This document shows, one piece after another, positions 1 to 6,936 of a DNA stretch of 14,226 nucleotides. Under the pieces are notes generated by a model. It did not search any database. It was not told where the DNA came from and saw nothing but the letters and a program-made list of their open reading frames with translations. Position 1 is the stretch's first letter. Each line of letters starts with the position of its first letter. The position numbers and the translations under genes were made by a program. This DNA comes from JANXXV01 sp038230275 (lineage in GTDB: Bacteria > Acidobacteriota > Terriglobia > Bryobacterales > Bryobacteraceae): the NCBI GenBank assembly GCA_038230275.1, contig JBBRNO010000162.1:1-14226 (forward strand). The letters are read 5' to 3'.

Positions 1-382
<382 letters not shown>

Positions 383-443
383 AATTGAAACCCTTATTCT
401 CTGTTTGGAAGCCGAACAGGAAAGGTACCCTTGAAAAAAAGTC

Positions 444-519
<76 letters not shown>

Positions 520-545
520 TTACTTATACACTATAAACCAACTTC

Positions 546-634
546 TGGTGGACGGGGAAGGATTCGAACCTTCGTACATCGCAAGGATGGACAGATTTAC
601 AGTCTGTTGGCTTTAACCACTCACCCACCCGTCC
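546..634 (-). tRNA. tRNA-Tyr (anticodon GTA)
   Basis: This is an 89-nt class II tRNA on the minus strand. The acceptor stem GGACGGG/CCCGTCC is perfect. The anticodon stem ACAGA/TCTGT encloses CTGTAAA with anticodon GTA. A long variable arm follows, then the T-arm GGTTCGAATCC, discriminator A and an encoded CCA (546-548). It is the first gene of the visible tRNA-tuf cluster. No strong promoter was found upstream (640-720). Confidence 0.97.
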
Positions 635-1020
635 GTTCCCTTTGGGATTACTGCTGGTGTAAAGGCGTAACGACCTATAAGCTTAGCACATTCGCCTGCG
701 ACCGTGAGCTGGAATTTGCCACCGGAACGAAATCTAAATGCAAGCCGCCAGTTTCCCAGCATGGTTCCTTGGCTTCTTTTCCCCTGCGTAGCCATCCAAC
801 ATTTTCGAAACCGAAGCACCAGGTCTTCGCTTATCTACTCGCCTGCCTGGAAAGGCGCTGCTAAGGTTCCCGGAAGACCGCATTAACTGGTCGTTGGTCA
901 TATATAACCGGCTAGACCGGGTTCGGCGCCGTCAGCCAAATGGCCGTTCTTGCAATGTGGATCGCTCAATTTTAGGGGTGCATCACGAGCCGGCCGCAAT
1001 TGTTTCTAAACTGCGCGAGG
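635..1020. other. Gene-free stretch upstream of the tRNA-tuf cluster
   Basis: I see no convincing gene here. The short open frames in this interval lack a ribosome site, and one of them runs through tRNA-Tyr. The promoter of the minus-strand tRNA-Tyr/tRNA-Thr/tuf unit must lie near 640-720, but no good -35/-10 pair stands out; a TTATAG hexamer near 676-681 (minus) has no recognisable -35. An imperfect hairpin (AACCCGG/CCGGTT, one bulged base, minus strand, about 907-925) sits beside an ATATAT run. It could be a weak terminator or chance. Confidence 0.5.
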
Positions 1021-1459
1021 GCCGCGAGGCGTCCATATTTGGACAAGGCCTGGGCGCCGCGCAAGGCTAGACGACTAGAGGAAATCGAGCGGTAGAGCAT
1101 TCCAACTCGAGCAGGTTTCCGAAGCCGCACTGCTTTCGCAGTTTGAAGGGGCCACGGATCCTATGCAGAAGAGCTTCGCTGCGCCCATGCTCTGATATGT
1201 TCGGGGCGATGTAATGAACTTGGCGCCCCTAGTGGAGGAGTTCGAAATCAAGCTCGCCAGCGTCAATGAGGACGCCTACCGCGTGCTGGCGAAAACAGCG
1301 ACACCGTGACATTCCGCCGATGCCTTCGATAGCGAGACCCAGGCGCACGTGCCAAAGCTGGGGAGGCACGGACGGAAGGCTTTAGAGCCCCGAGATCCTT
1401 CGCTCGAACTAAGTTTGCAGCGCCTCATTTGGAAATCGCCCCCCCCCGGCGCAGACTGA
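1021..1459 (+). pseudogene. Possible decayed gene remnant, family not recognised
   Basis: Plus-strand translation gives protein-like sequence with codon third positions rich in G/C. One frame covers 1021-1095 and ends ARRLEEIER before TAG. The next frame is then open from 1079 to 1459 except for TGA at 1193-1195 and TGA at 1307-1309. It contains segments such as QLEQVSEAALLSQFEGATD, MNLAPLVEEFEIKLASVNED and DAFDSETQAHVPKLGRHG. One frameshift and two stops in otherwise coherent, charged, coding-like sequence suggest a gene that has decayed. A run of nine C residues lies at 1439-1447. I cannot name the family. The alternative is chance open frame in GC-rich DNA; the 31-codon piece 1214-1309 has no ribosome site of its own. 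The remnant lies just upstream of the five-gene cluster and may mark a site of past insertion or loss. Confidence 0.35.
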
Positions 1460-1656
1460 TGCTCAAGCTACCTGAATTTCGAACACCTTTCCTTCGCGGC
1501 GAGCCGCCGGAGGGGAAACCGCGCTGCCGTTTTCTGAATCGTCGGCCGCCGAAGTGACGTGATCCTTGCTACACTGAAATTGTCACTGCTCAGGCTCGCT
1601 GAATAGCAACATGGTTTTTTGAATTTCGCCAAGCCAGCTTCCACTACTCCAACTTC

Positions 1657-1670
1657 TGGTACGATATAGT
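1657..1670 (+). promoter_or_regulatory. Possible extended -10 promoter for the five-gene cluster
   Basis: TGG followed by TACGAT (1657-1665) resembles an extended -10 element, overlapping a TATAGT hexamer (1665-1670). Either would place a transcription start about 5-15 nt before the ribosome site at 1679-1684. No good -35 is visible at the right distance. A weaker alternative is TTGTCA (1580-1585) with AATAGC (1602-1607), 16-nt spacing. This is pattern reading only. Confidence 0.25.
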
Positions 1671-1678
1671 TCTTTTTT

Positions 1679-1684
1679 AAGGAG
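1679..1684 (+). promoter_or_regulatory. Ribosome binding site AAGGAG of the 252-aa protein
   Basis: AAGGAG lies 7 nt before ATG 1692 and only 4 nt before the in-frame GTG at 1689. The spacing favours ATG 1692 as the start. Confidence 0.7.
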
Positions 1685-1691
1685 TTCGGTG

Positions 1692-2450
1692 ATGAGTCAG
1701 ATTCAAGACGTAGTTTCCAGCTATCGGGAAACCTCAGAGATTCAGGCCTCGGCCTTCGCCTTCGCTACTCAGTTCGAGAGTCAGTCTACCCCGCAAGTAA
1801 ATTTTCCTCAAGATGCCGTTGCAGCCATGTTTGAGGCCATTATGGCGGCCCATCGCCAGAGGCTGCCCATTCGGATGGTGCAGTTTTTGCCGAATCTATG
1901 CTTTCCTATCGAATCCTCGCGGGATGCGAATGGTCTCCGCTTCGTTTTGTGGCGCCCGGTGTTGGAATTTATCCAAACCGAGTTTCACGTCCATGTGGAA
2001 GAGTATTTATGTGATGGGGAGGTCGGGCTCGTATATCTTCACAGTGATGTCGCTGCTATTACAAATCTCATTTATCCCACCATCGAGAAGTCTCGTCTAT
2101 GCAATCCGTTTCGGCGCGAAGAAGCTGCTTTTCGAGTAGCGTTTAACTCTCTGTGTCAAGTGGAACTCGAGTTAAAGGAAAAGGCGCCGGAGGCCTCCAA
2201 AGTTGTTGCGCGAATCCACCGGAACTGGCTCCCCCCGGATATCACCTCACAGAATGCAAATAAGGCAGCCGAATTGCAGGAACTCGCTTCTCGAGTACCT
2301 TCCTGGGCGGTGGATGTCTGCGTTCGTTTTTTGCGCCAGGCAGAATCGGACGAAGCCGACAACACTCGTTCACTGGCTCTCGCGAGTGAGAGGGTGCTTG
2401 CCTCCGAATGGCTTGCGCCAGCGGAGGAGATCGCGTGGCGCGATTTGTAA
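1692..2450 (+). CDS. Unknown 252-aa protein with an antitoxin-like C-terminal tail, paired with a MazF-type toxin
   Basis: I do not recognise residues 1 to about 205. They are soluble, with no signal peptide or membrane segment, and have several Trp/Phe-rich stretches (QFLPNLCFP, RFVLWRPVLEF) and helices rich in Glu/Ala. The last 20 or so residues (SERVLASEWLAPAEEIAWRDL region) resemble, from memory, the acidic toxin-wrapping tails of small antitoxins encoded just upstream of MazF/PemK toxins. Context supports that reading: the stop lies 16 nt inside the toxin gene, and the toxin's ribosome site is embedded in the tail codons, so translation is probably coupled. At 252 aa it is two to three times longer than a usual MazE-type partner, and no AbrB or ribbon-helix-helix DNA-binding domain is evident. 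It could instead be an unrelated gene that merely overlaps the toxin. It has a good AAGGAG site and is the first gene of the cluster. Confidence 0.75.
   Translation: MSQIQDVVSSYRETSEIQASAFAFATQFESQSTPQVNFPQDAVAAMFEAIMAAHRQRLPIRMVQFLPNLCFPIESSRDANGLRFVLWRPVLEFIQTEFHVHVEEYLCDGEVGLVYLHSDVAAITNLIYPTIEKSRLCNPFRREEAAFRVAFNSLCQVELELKEKAPEASKVVARIHRNWLPPDITSQNANKAAELQELASRVPSWAVDVCVRFLRQAESDEADNTRSLALASERVLASEWLAPAEEIAWRDL
2423..2429 (+). promoter_or_regulatory. Ribosome binding site that sets the toxin start
   Basis: GGAGGAG lies 5 nt before GTG 2435. An upstream in-frame ATG (2408) would put this strong site inside the coding region, so GTG 2435 is the better start. The site lies within the last codons of the upstream gene, so its ribosomes would uncover it. 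Confidence 0.75.
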
Positions 2451-2767
2451 AGGGTGAAGTCGTTATCGTTCCATTTCCTTTCTCAGACCTGTCCGACACC
2501 AAGAGACGCCCCGCGATGGTGCTTCTGGATTTGCCGGGTGAGGATGTAGTGCTCTGCCAGATCACCAGTCAGGCCGGGCGCGACGAACAGGCAATCTCAT
2601 TGACCGAAGAGGACTTTGACAGCGGTTCACTTCGGTTGAACAGCTACGTTCGACCGAATCGGCTCTTCACATTTGAGCGGCGGCTCATCCTCGGCTCATG
2701 CGGTCGCGTCAAGACTTCCACAGTGACTGAGATCGTCGATAGGTTGGTAACGATGCTGCGCCAGTAA
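2435..2767 (+). CDS. MazF/PemK-family toxin (probable endoribonuclease)
   Basis: At 110 aa this is the normal size for the MazF/PemK family of sequence-specific mRNA-cleaving toxins of type II toxin-antitoxin systems. Visible family features are the opening KGEVVIVPFPFSDLSDTKRR followed by PAMVLL (SH3-like barrel start with the conserved KRRP segment), CQITS in the middle strand, and SYVRPNRLFTFERRLI followed by GRV near the C-terminus. GTG 2435 is chosen because of the strong GGAGGAG site 5 nt upstream and because MazF proteins normally begin right before this first strand; an in-frame ATG at 2408 would add nine residues. The gene overlaps the upstream 252-aa gene by 16 nt, which fits an antitoxin-first operon. 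The SIR2-TIR gene begins 42 nt downstream. Family membership is clear; RNA specificity and activity are not visible. Confidence 0.9.
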   Translation: MARFVKGEVVIVPFPFSDLSDTKRRPAMVLLDLPGEDVVLCQITSQAGRDEQAISLTEEDFDSGSLRLNSYVRPNRLFTFERRLILGSCGRVKTSTVTEIVDRLVTMLRQ

Positions 2768-2809
2768 CCCCGGCGCCCGGCCACGGAATCCAATGGGTAC
2801 CAAGAGCCA

Positions 2810-4084
2810 ATGAGCAACCCATATCTCTTTCAAGGTGAGTTTCCCGCTCAACTGAGGCGAGCTATCGCCGATCGCCGTTGTGTATTGTTCGTTGGTTCCG
2901 GACTCTCTGCGCCTGTTGTGCGTTCAAACGGCCAACCCCTGCCGACTTGGGCAGGACTGTTGCGGGAGCTTCTCGGCTTGGCGGAAAAAGAGAGTCAGCC
3001 AATCCACAGGAGCCGGGAAATTCGCCGCATGATCAACAACGGTAGCTTTCTTGAGGCCGGCCAGGAGATTCGGGACCAGCTTAGCGCTGAGTTGCAACGG
3101 TATTTCATCCACATCTTTGGCGACCCCGACGTCAAGCCGGTGGAAAATCACTTCCTGATTCCTGAAATCGCGCTTAACGGCGTCATCACTTCCAATTACG
3201 ACCGTCTCGTCGAGTCTGCCTATACGATCTCGACCGGCGGGTCTTCTCAATTAACATTTACCCAGCACGACTATGACGTTCTTACTCCGCAGCCGCTACG
3301 CAGCAACAGATTTTTTATTCTGAAGGCTCATGGCGATTACCAGCGCATTTCAACGGTCGTTTTGGGCACTCGAGACTATCAGGAGTTGCAGTATCAGCGA
3401 CCCGGATACCGCGACTTCCTGGAGTGTGTCTTCGCAACGAATACGGTGATCTTTATCGGCTATGGTGGGACAGACCCTGACTTTCGAATCGTGTCCGATA
3501 AGCTGGCCGCGTTCTATCCCACGGGATTTGAACCGCATTACATTATCCTGCCCGCCGGGAGTTTGAGCCTGACGCAGAAGGATCGCCTCCTTCACGATCA
3601 GCGCTTGCGCACCATTGAGTATCGCTTAGATGCTGAACACTCGGAACTGCGGCGCATTCTTCGCGAACTAGTCAAGATCTCTCACTTCAAGGAAACTGTG
3701 CAGCCTGCGGGGCGGCGGGTTCTCATGTTCGCCGATCAGGCCGATGAAGTTCGCGCGGATGAAATTGGGCGGTTCCTCGATCGAGAAGGGCACTCCGTAT
3801 TCCGAATGTCCAATACTCGCGCAATGCAATCCGCGCAACAGGACCGCCTGAAACGTCTGATCGAAACTTGCGAAACCGTGCTGTTTCTGGTCTCCCGGCA
3901 GAACGCACACCTGCTGCACGTTGGACTTCCCTTGGCGGAGGACCTACGCAAAATCGTTGTCCCTGTCGTACTTGATTCGGTGACACCGCCTCAGTGGTTC
4001 CGTACCTATCCGTATCTTCGCTTGCGGGAGGACTCAGTGCTCGATGGCCTCAGAATCCTATTATCGACAGTGGGGCCGCAATGA
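2810..4084 (+). CDS. SIR2-like domain fused to a TIR-like domain (putative NAD-consuming effector)
   Basis: This 424-aa soluble protein has two parts. Residues about 15-280 form a SIR2-like Rossmann fold: GSGLSAP (29-35) as the NAD-binding loop, TSNYD (127-131), KAHGD with the candidate catalytic His174, and GYGGTDPDF (217-225). This is the SIR2_2-type layout found in bacterial defence NADases. Residues about 301-424 look like a TIR fold: RRVLMFADQ as the first strand, FLDREGHSVF, then ETVLFLVS (Ser362) and IVVPVVLD. The acidic residue usually found about 12 positions after that Ser is absent; the nearest are Glu377/Asp378, so the TIR part may be a binding or oligomerisation domain rather than an enzyme. 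SIR2 proteins with C-terminal sensor domains, such as ThsA of Thoeris and the DSR proteins, deplete NAD during phage infection; that role here is inference. Its stop overlaps the kinase start (ATGA). The ribosome site (AAGAG) is modest. Confidence 0.88.
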   Translation: MSNPYLFQGEFPAQLRRAIADRRCVLFVGSGLSAPVVRSNGQPLPTWAGLLRELLGLAEKESQPIHRSREIRRMINNGSFLEAGQEIRDQLSAELQRYFIHIFGDPDVKPVENHFLIPEIALNGVITSNYDRLVESAYTISTGGSSQLTFTQHDYDVLTPQPLRSNRFFILKAHGDYQRISTVVLGTRDYQELQYQRPGYRDFLECVFATNTVIFIGYGGTDPDFRIVSDKLAAFYPTGFEPHYIILPAGSLSLTQKDRLLHDQRLRTIEYRLDAEHSELRRILRELVKISHFKETVQPAGRRVLMFADQADEVRADEIGRFLDREGHSVFRMSNTRAMQSAQQDRLKRLIETCETVLFLVSRQNAHLLHVGLPLAEDLRKIVVPVVLDSVTPPQWFRTYPYLRLREDSVLDGLRILLSTVGPQ

Positions 4085-6459
4085 ATCCTGAAGCGAATGT
4101 TAGACCGAGTCGATTGCTCGACGCAGTAACGGGACTTGTTACAAGTGGACTTAAACAGCACGAGCTATCGGGTATTACGGCGATGCTCGCTTGTGTAGCC
4201 AAAGAATTGAATGCCTTTGGCGCCGTTCTTTGGGAACTGAACGTGTCAGGCCCCCTCCAGGTGGATCCATGTTTCTTCCCGCTCGCTCAATCTTTCTCAG
4301 GCTCGGAATTCTGGTATGAGCGTAATGTCCCGCTTGCATCGCGCACCGGCCTCGCCGTTACGGAAAACCTGTCCCACTACCACATCTTGGATGTCACCAA
4401 AGACACACTAGCGTATAGGGCTCCATTTCTCAAAGATCAAAAGATCCGTACCATTCTAATCATTCCCGTCACGTTTATGGATGGCGCCAGGGGAGCGCTC
4501 AACATTTTCCGCCGCGAAGTTCCAAACCCGTTCAGCGAGGAAGAAATCGAAACTGCATGCCGGATGGCCAAACTCATTCCCGACCTCTACGAAAGGATTC
4601 GGGATGAAGTCGGCTACCGTCTCTCCAGAGAAGTAAACAACTCTTTACAACGCGCCTCTGTCAGAGGCGCCGGATCCGTAGCGGGCGAAGCGGGCCTCGA
4701 TGAAACCATGATCAACGTTTCGAACGTCATCCGGCGTTTGCTCATGTGCGAGGAAGTATCGGTTTTCCTCTCAGTGCCCGATCTCGAGAACACACACAGA
4801 CTCTACGGATTTGCTTCGGCATCCAATCAGGCTCCTCCTCCAGACCCCGCGCCTCAAGATCCAATTTGGAAAGCGCTCTCCGGCCCGGTTCGATATCTTG
4901 ATCTCAGGCATCTTACATCCGATCCCGAAATTGAAGCGGCATTGAAGCATTATTTCGTCTGGCTGACCGGCGACGAAAATCAGCGGCCCCTCAGCTTCAT
5001 GGCTGCTCCCATTCTGGTCGGCGGATCCGCCGCCGGAGTCATCCGCTGCTGCGCACCCCTGTTTGGGCCGTCCTACTTTGCCGAACGCGAAGCCTATCTT
5101 CTGGTTTTGCTAGCCGGACAAATCGGCCAATACGTGAGCGACCAGCGTAGCCGCTGGGCTTTGGATCTGGAAAACGCGGATTGGCGGGTATTAGTCGAAA
5201 GCGTTTCCACCATCATCACGCTCGTTCATGAAGAGCTCAATCGCGCCATGCCGGACGAGAATCAGATCTACTCCAGCAGCGTTCAGATGATTTCCAAGGT
5301 GATTCCAGGAGCGACATTCGTAGATGTTCGCGTGAAGAATTCAGAAACGGGACTCTTTGAATTCAAGAGCGGACAGGGATGGCCGAATATTCCTCAACGC
5401 CCCGTGGCGCTTCCCGCGCTTTGGGTCGCCCAGCTTGAGAAGGGCGATGCGCTGATCTTCCGCAGTGCCGACTTGAAAAGTGCGGATTCACCCAAGTATT
5501 CTCAAACGGTCCCGCCGGAGACGTTGATTCTGGCGCCGATTCAGTCCAATGATCATTTCGGCGTTCTGGAGATCGGACATGTCGGACCGGAACCGTTCCC
5601 CAAGCATGCGCGTACTATAGCCAAGTTGCTCGGCTCTCAACTAAGCCTGTATCACAGCCTCTCGATTACCATAGGCAAACTCACGCAAACGCAGGCGGAG
5701 CTAAAGAAAAGGGTAGATGCCGAAAAAGACTCAGCACGAGCGCAGGCGCAAACCTTCATGGACCTTGAGCATCAGATCAAGAATCCACTTCGCCATGCCC
5801 GCACCAGGATTCCCGTACTTCTCAGACTGTCCGAGTCGCTGGAAGGCGACGGGATCTTGAAGCAACTCCTTTTCCTCCGGGGCATTATTCGCCGCGCCAG
5901 CCGCGTGGCCGGAAGCATCGGCTTGTTCGCCGAACTTGCTAGTAACCAACCAGTTCTTCTGCAGAAAAAGATCATATCGATTTCCGACCTGAAGAAGCTC
6001 CTGATTGAAGCCGCCATGGACAATCAGCTTATCGTTGACGAGCAAAAAGCCTTGACGTTCGGCGTGAGTGAGGAAACCTTTGCCGCTCTTGCCAGAGCCG
6101 GAAAGGTCGAGCTTGATCGCAACTTGCTCGATCAGGCGATTAACAATTTGTTGGACAATGCGGCCAAGTATGGCTACGAAGGTACCAAGGTTCAGGTAAC
6201 CGCTGCCCTCACCAAAAATCGCCTGGTGATCGCTGTGGTGAATAAAGGCTTGCGACTCGGTCCCTCTGATGTCGAGGACTCAAAAACTCGCGGGTGGCGG
6301 AGCCCGCTGGCGAAAGTTACAACCGGGGAGGGAAGCGGCATCGGCCTGTGGATTGTAAACCATATCATGATGGCCCATGGTGGAGAGCTGATCGTCGTGC
6401 CCACGACGCCTGAAGGCTATACTGAGGTGCGGTTGCAATTTCCAATAGGTAGGCCCTGA
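4081..6459 (+). CDS. Soluble triple-GAF sensor histidine kinase
   Basis: This 792-aa protein has no signal peptide or membrane helix, so it should sense a cytosolic cue. There are three GAF-like modules at about 10-170, 205-355 and 370-530. A short coiled coil (LTQTQAELKKRVDAEKD) leads to the dimerisation/phosphorylation helix LEHQIKNPL with the probable phospho-acceptor His564. The ATPase domain follows: N-box NNLLDNAAKYG (688-698) and G-box GEGSGIGL (749-756). The usual DxGxG of the first G-box is replaced by VNKGLRLG, with Asn where Asp is normal. ATG 4081 is chosen because it forms an ATGA overlap with the SIR2-TIR stop; an in-frame ATG at 3994 would add 29 residues lying inside the previous gene. 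The overlap and the receiver gene 1 nt downstream indicate an operon. The perfect inverted repeat 4652-4670 lies between GAF1 and GAF2. Confidence 0.92.
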   Translation: MNPEANVRPSRLLDAVTGLVTSGLKQHELSGITAMLACVAKELNAFGAVLWELNVSGPLQVDPCFFPLAQSFSGSEFWYERNVPLASRTGLAVTENLSHYHILDVTKDTLAYRAPFLKDQKIRTILIIPVTFMDGARGALNIFRREVPNPFSEEEIETACRMAKLIPDLYERIRDEVGYRLSREVNNSLQRASVRGAGSVAGEAGLDETMINVSNVIRRLLMCEEVSVFLSVPDLENTHRLYGFASASNQAPPPDPAPQDPIWKALSGPVRYLDLRHLTSDPEIEAALKHYFVWLTGDENQRPLSFMAAPILVGGSAAGVIRCCAPLFGPSYFAEREAYLLVLLAGQIGQYVSDQRSRWALDLENADWRVLVESVSTIITLVHEELNRAMPDENQIYSSSVQMISKVIPGATFVDVRVKNSETGLFEFKSGQGWPNIPQRPVALPALWVAQLEKGDALIFRSADLKSADSPKYSQTVPPETLILAPIQSNDHFGVLEIGHVGPEPFPKHARTIAKLLGSQLSLYHSLSITIGKLTQTQAELKKRVDAEKDSARAQAQTFMDLEHQIKNPLRHARTRIPVLLRLSESLEGDGILKQLLFLRGIIRRASRVAGSIGLFAELASNQPVLLQKKIISISDLKKLLIEAAMDNQLIVDEQKALTFGVSEETFAALARAGKVELDRNLLDQAINNLLDNAAKYGYEGTKVQVTAALTKNRLVIAVVNKGLRLGPSDVEDSKTRGWRSPLAKVTTGEGSGIGLWIVNHIMMAHGGELIVVPTTPEGYTEVRLQFPIGRP
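4652..4670. repeat. Perfect 9-bp inverted repeat with a 1-nt centre, inside the kinase gene
   Basis: GCGCCTCTG, T, CAGAGGCGC forms an uninterrupted dyad in the linker between the first and second GAF modules. A CGGATCCG palindrome follows directly (4671-4678). No T-run follows, so it is not a terminator. It could be a strong mRNA hairpin or chance. Confidence 0.6.
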
Positions 6460-6460
6460 C

Positions 6461-6904
6461 ATGCGCATCACGTTGGTCGATGATGATCATTTAGAACTGG
6501 CACGGATTGCCGATGCGCTTCGAAAACGCTTTGGTGCGGAAGTCCAGACGCTTGCGACTGAAAGCGAGTTTGTTGCCTCGCTGGACAGCATCGCCTCCGC
6601 CAATCCAGATGTCATTATCTTGGACATCATGCTCCGTTGGGCCAATCCCTCAGCTAAATTGGAGTTGAGCGAGATCCCGCCAGAAGTAGTCTCGGAGGGG
6701 TTCTATACTGCAGGGATTCGATGCTTGCAGCGTCTCAGGCAGCGCGACGATACAAAGCAGATCCCTGTCATTCTCTACACCACCCTCGATCAGAACGATT
6801 TTACAGAATACGTCGTACATACCAAATCAGACGATCTCGATCCCCTGTTCAACGAGATCCTCGATAAAGTAAGGCTGCCGAAGTCTCAAATGCAACGGGA
6901 TTAG
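6461..6904 (+). CDS. Stand-alone receiver (CheY-like) response regulator with a long loop after the phospho-Asp
   Basis: This 147-aa protein contains only a receiver domain. The acidic pocket is D7-D8-D9, the phospho-acceptor is Asp55 (VIILDIML), the switch Thr is Thr107 (VILYTT) and the conserved Lys is probably Lys122 (HTKSDD). An extra loop of about 20 residues (about 60-82, RWANPSAKLELSEIPPEV and on to GFY) lies between strand 3 and helix 3, where most receivers have a short turn. There is no DNA-binding or enzymatic output domain, so it probably works by binding a partner, perhaps the kinase or the SIR2-TIR protein. ATG 6461 is 1 nt after the kinase stop. The gene ends the plus-strand cluster and converges on the CRTAC1 gene with a 32-nt gap. 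No clear terminator hairpin is seen in that gap. Confidence 0.9.
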   Translation: MRITLVDDDHLELARIADALRKRFGAEVQTLATESEFVASLDSIASANPDVIILDIMLRWANPSAKLELSEIPPEVVSEGFYTAGIRCLQRLRQRDDTKQIPVILYTTLDQNDFTEYVVHTKSDDLDPLFNEILDKVRLPKSQMQRD

Positions 6905-6936
6905 TTCTGCTTCCTCCCCTGAAAGTTCGGTTAAGA

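Noticed and set aside
607..864. Short open frames on both strands near 607-886.
   Set aside because: They overlap tRNA-Tyr or lack ribosome sites and recognisable sequence.
538..1660. Exact 12-bp direct repeat CCAACTTCTGGT at 538-549 and 1649-1660, the first touching the 3' end of tRNA-Tyr, as possible attachment sites.
   Set aside because: A shared 12-mer is expected several times by chance in 14 kb. The second copy lies on the 5' side of the tRNA, not the 3' side expected for tRNA-targeted integration, and no integrase is seen.
3994..4080. A 29-residue N-terminal extension of the histidine kinase from ATG 3994.
   Set aside because: It would lie wholly inside the SIR2-TIR gene; the ATGA overlap at 4081 is the usual coupled start.
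3713..4084. Reading the C-terminal half of the SIR2 protein as the SLOG domain of Thoeris ThsA.
   Set aside because: It is about 124 residues, shorter than the ThsA SLOG part, and lacks the glycine-rich SLOG motifs; the strand pattern fits TIR better. No separate ThsB-type TIR gene is adjacent.
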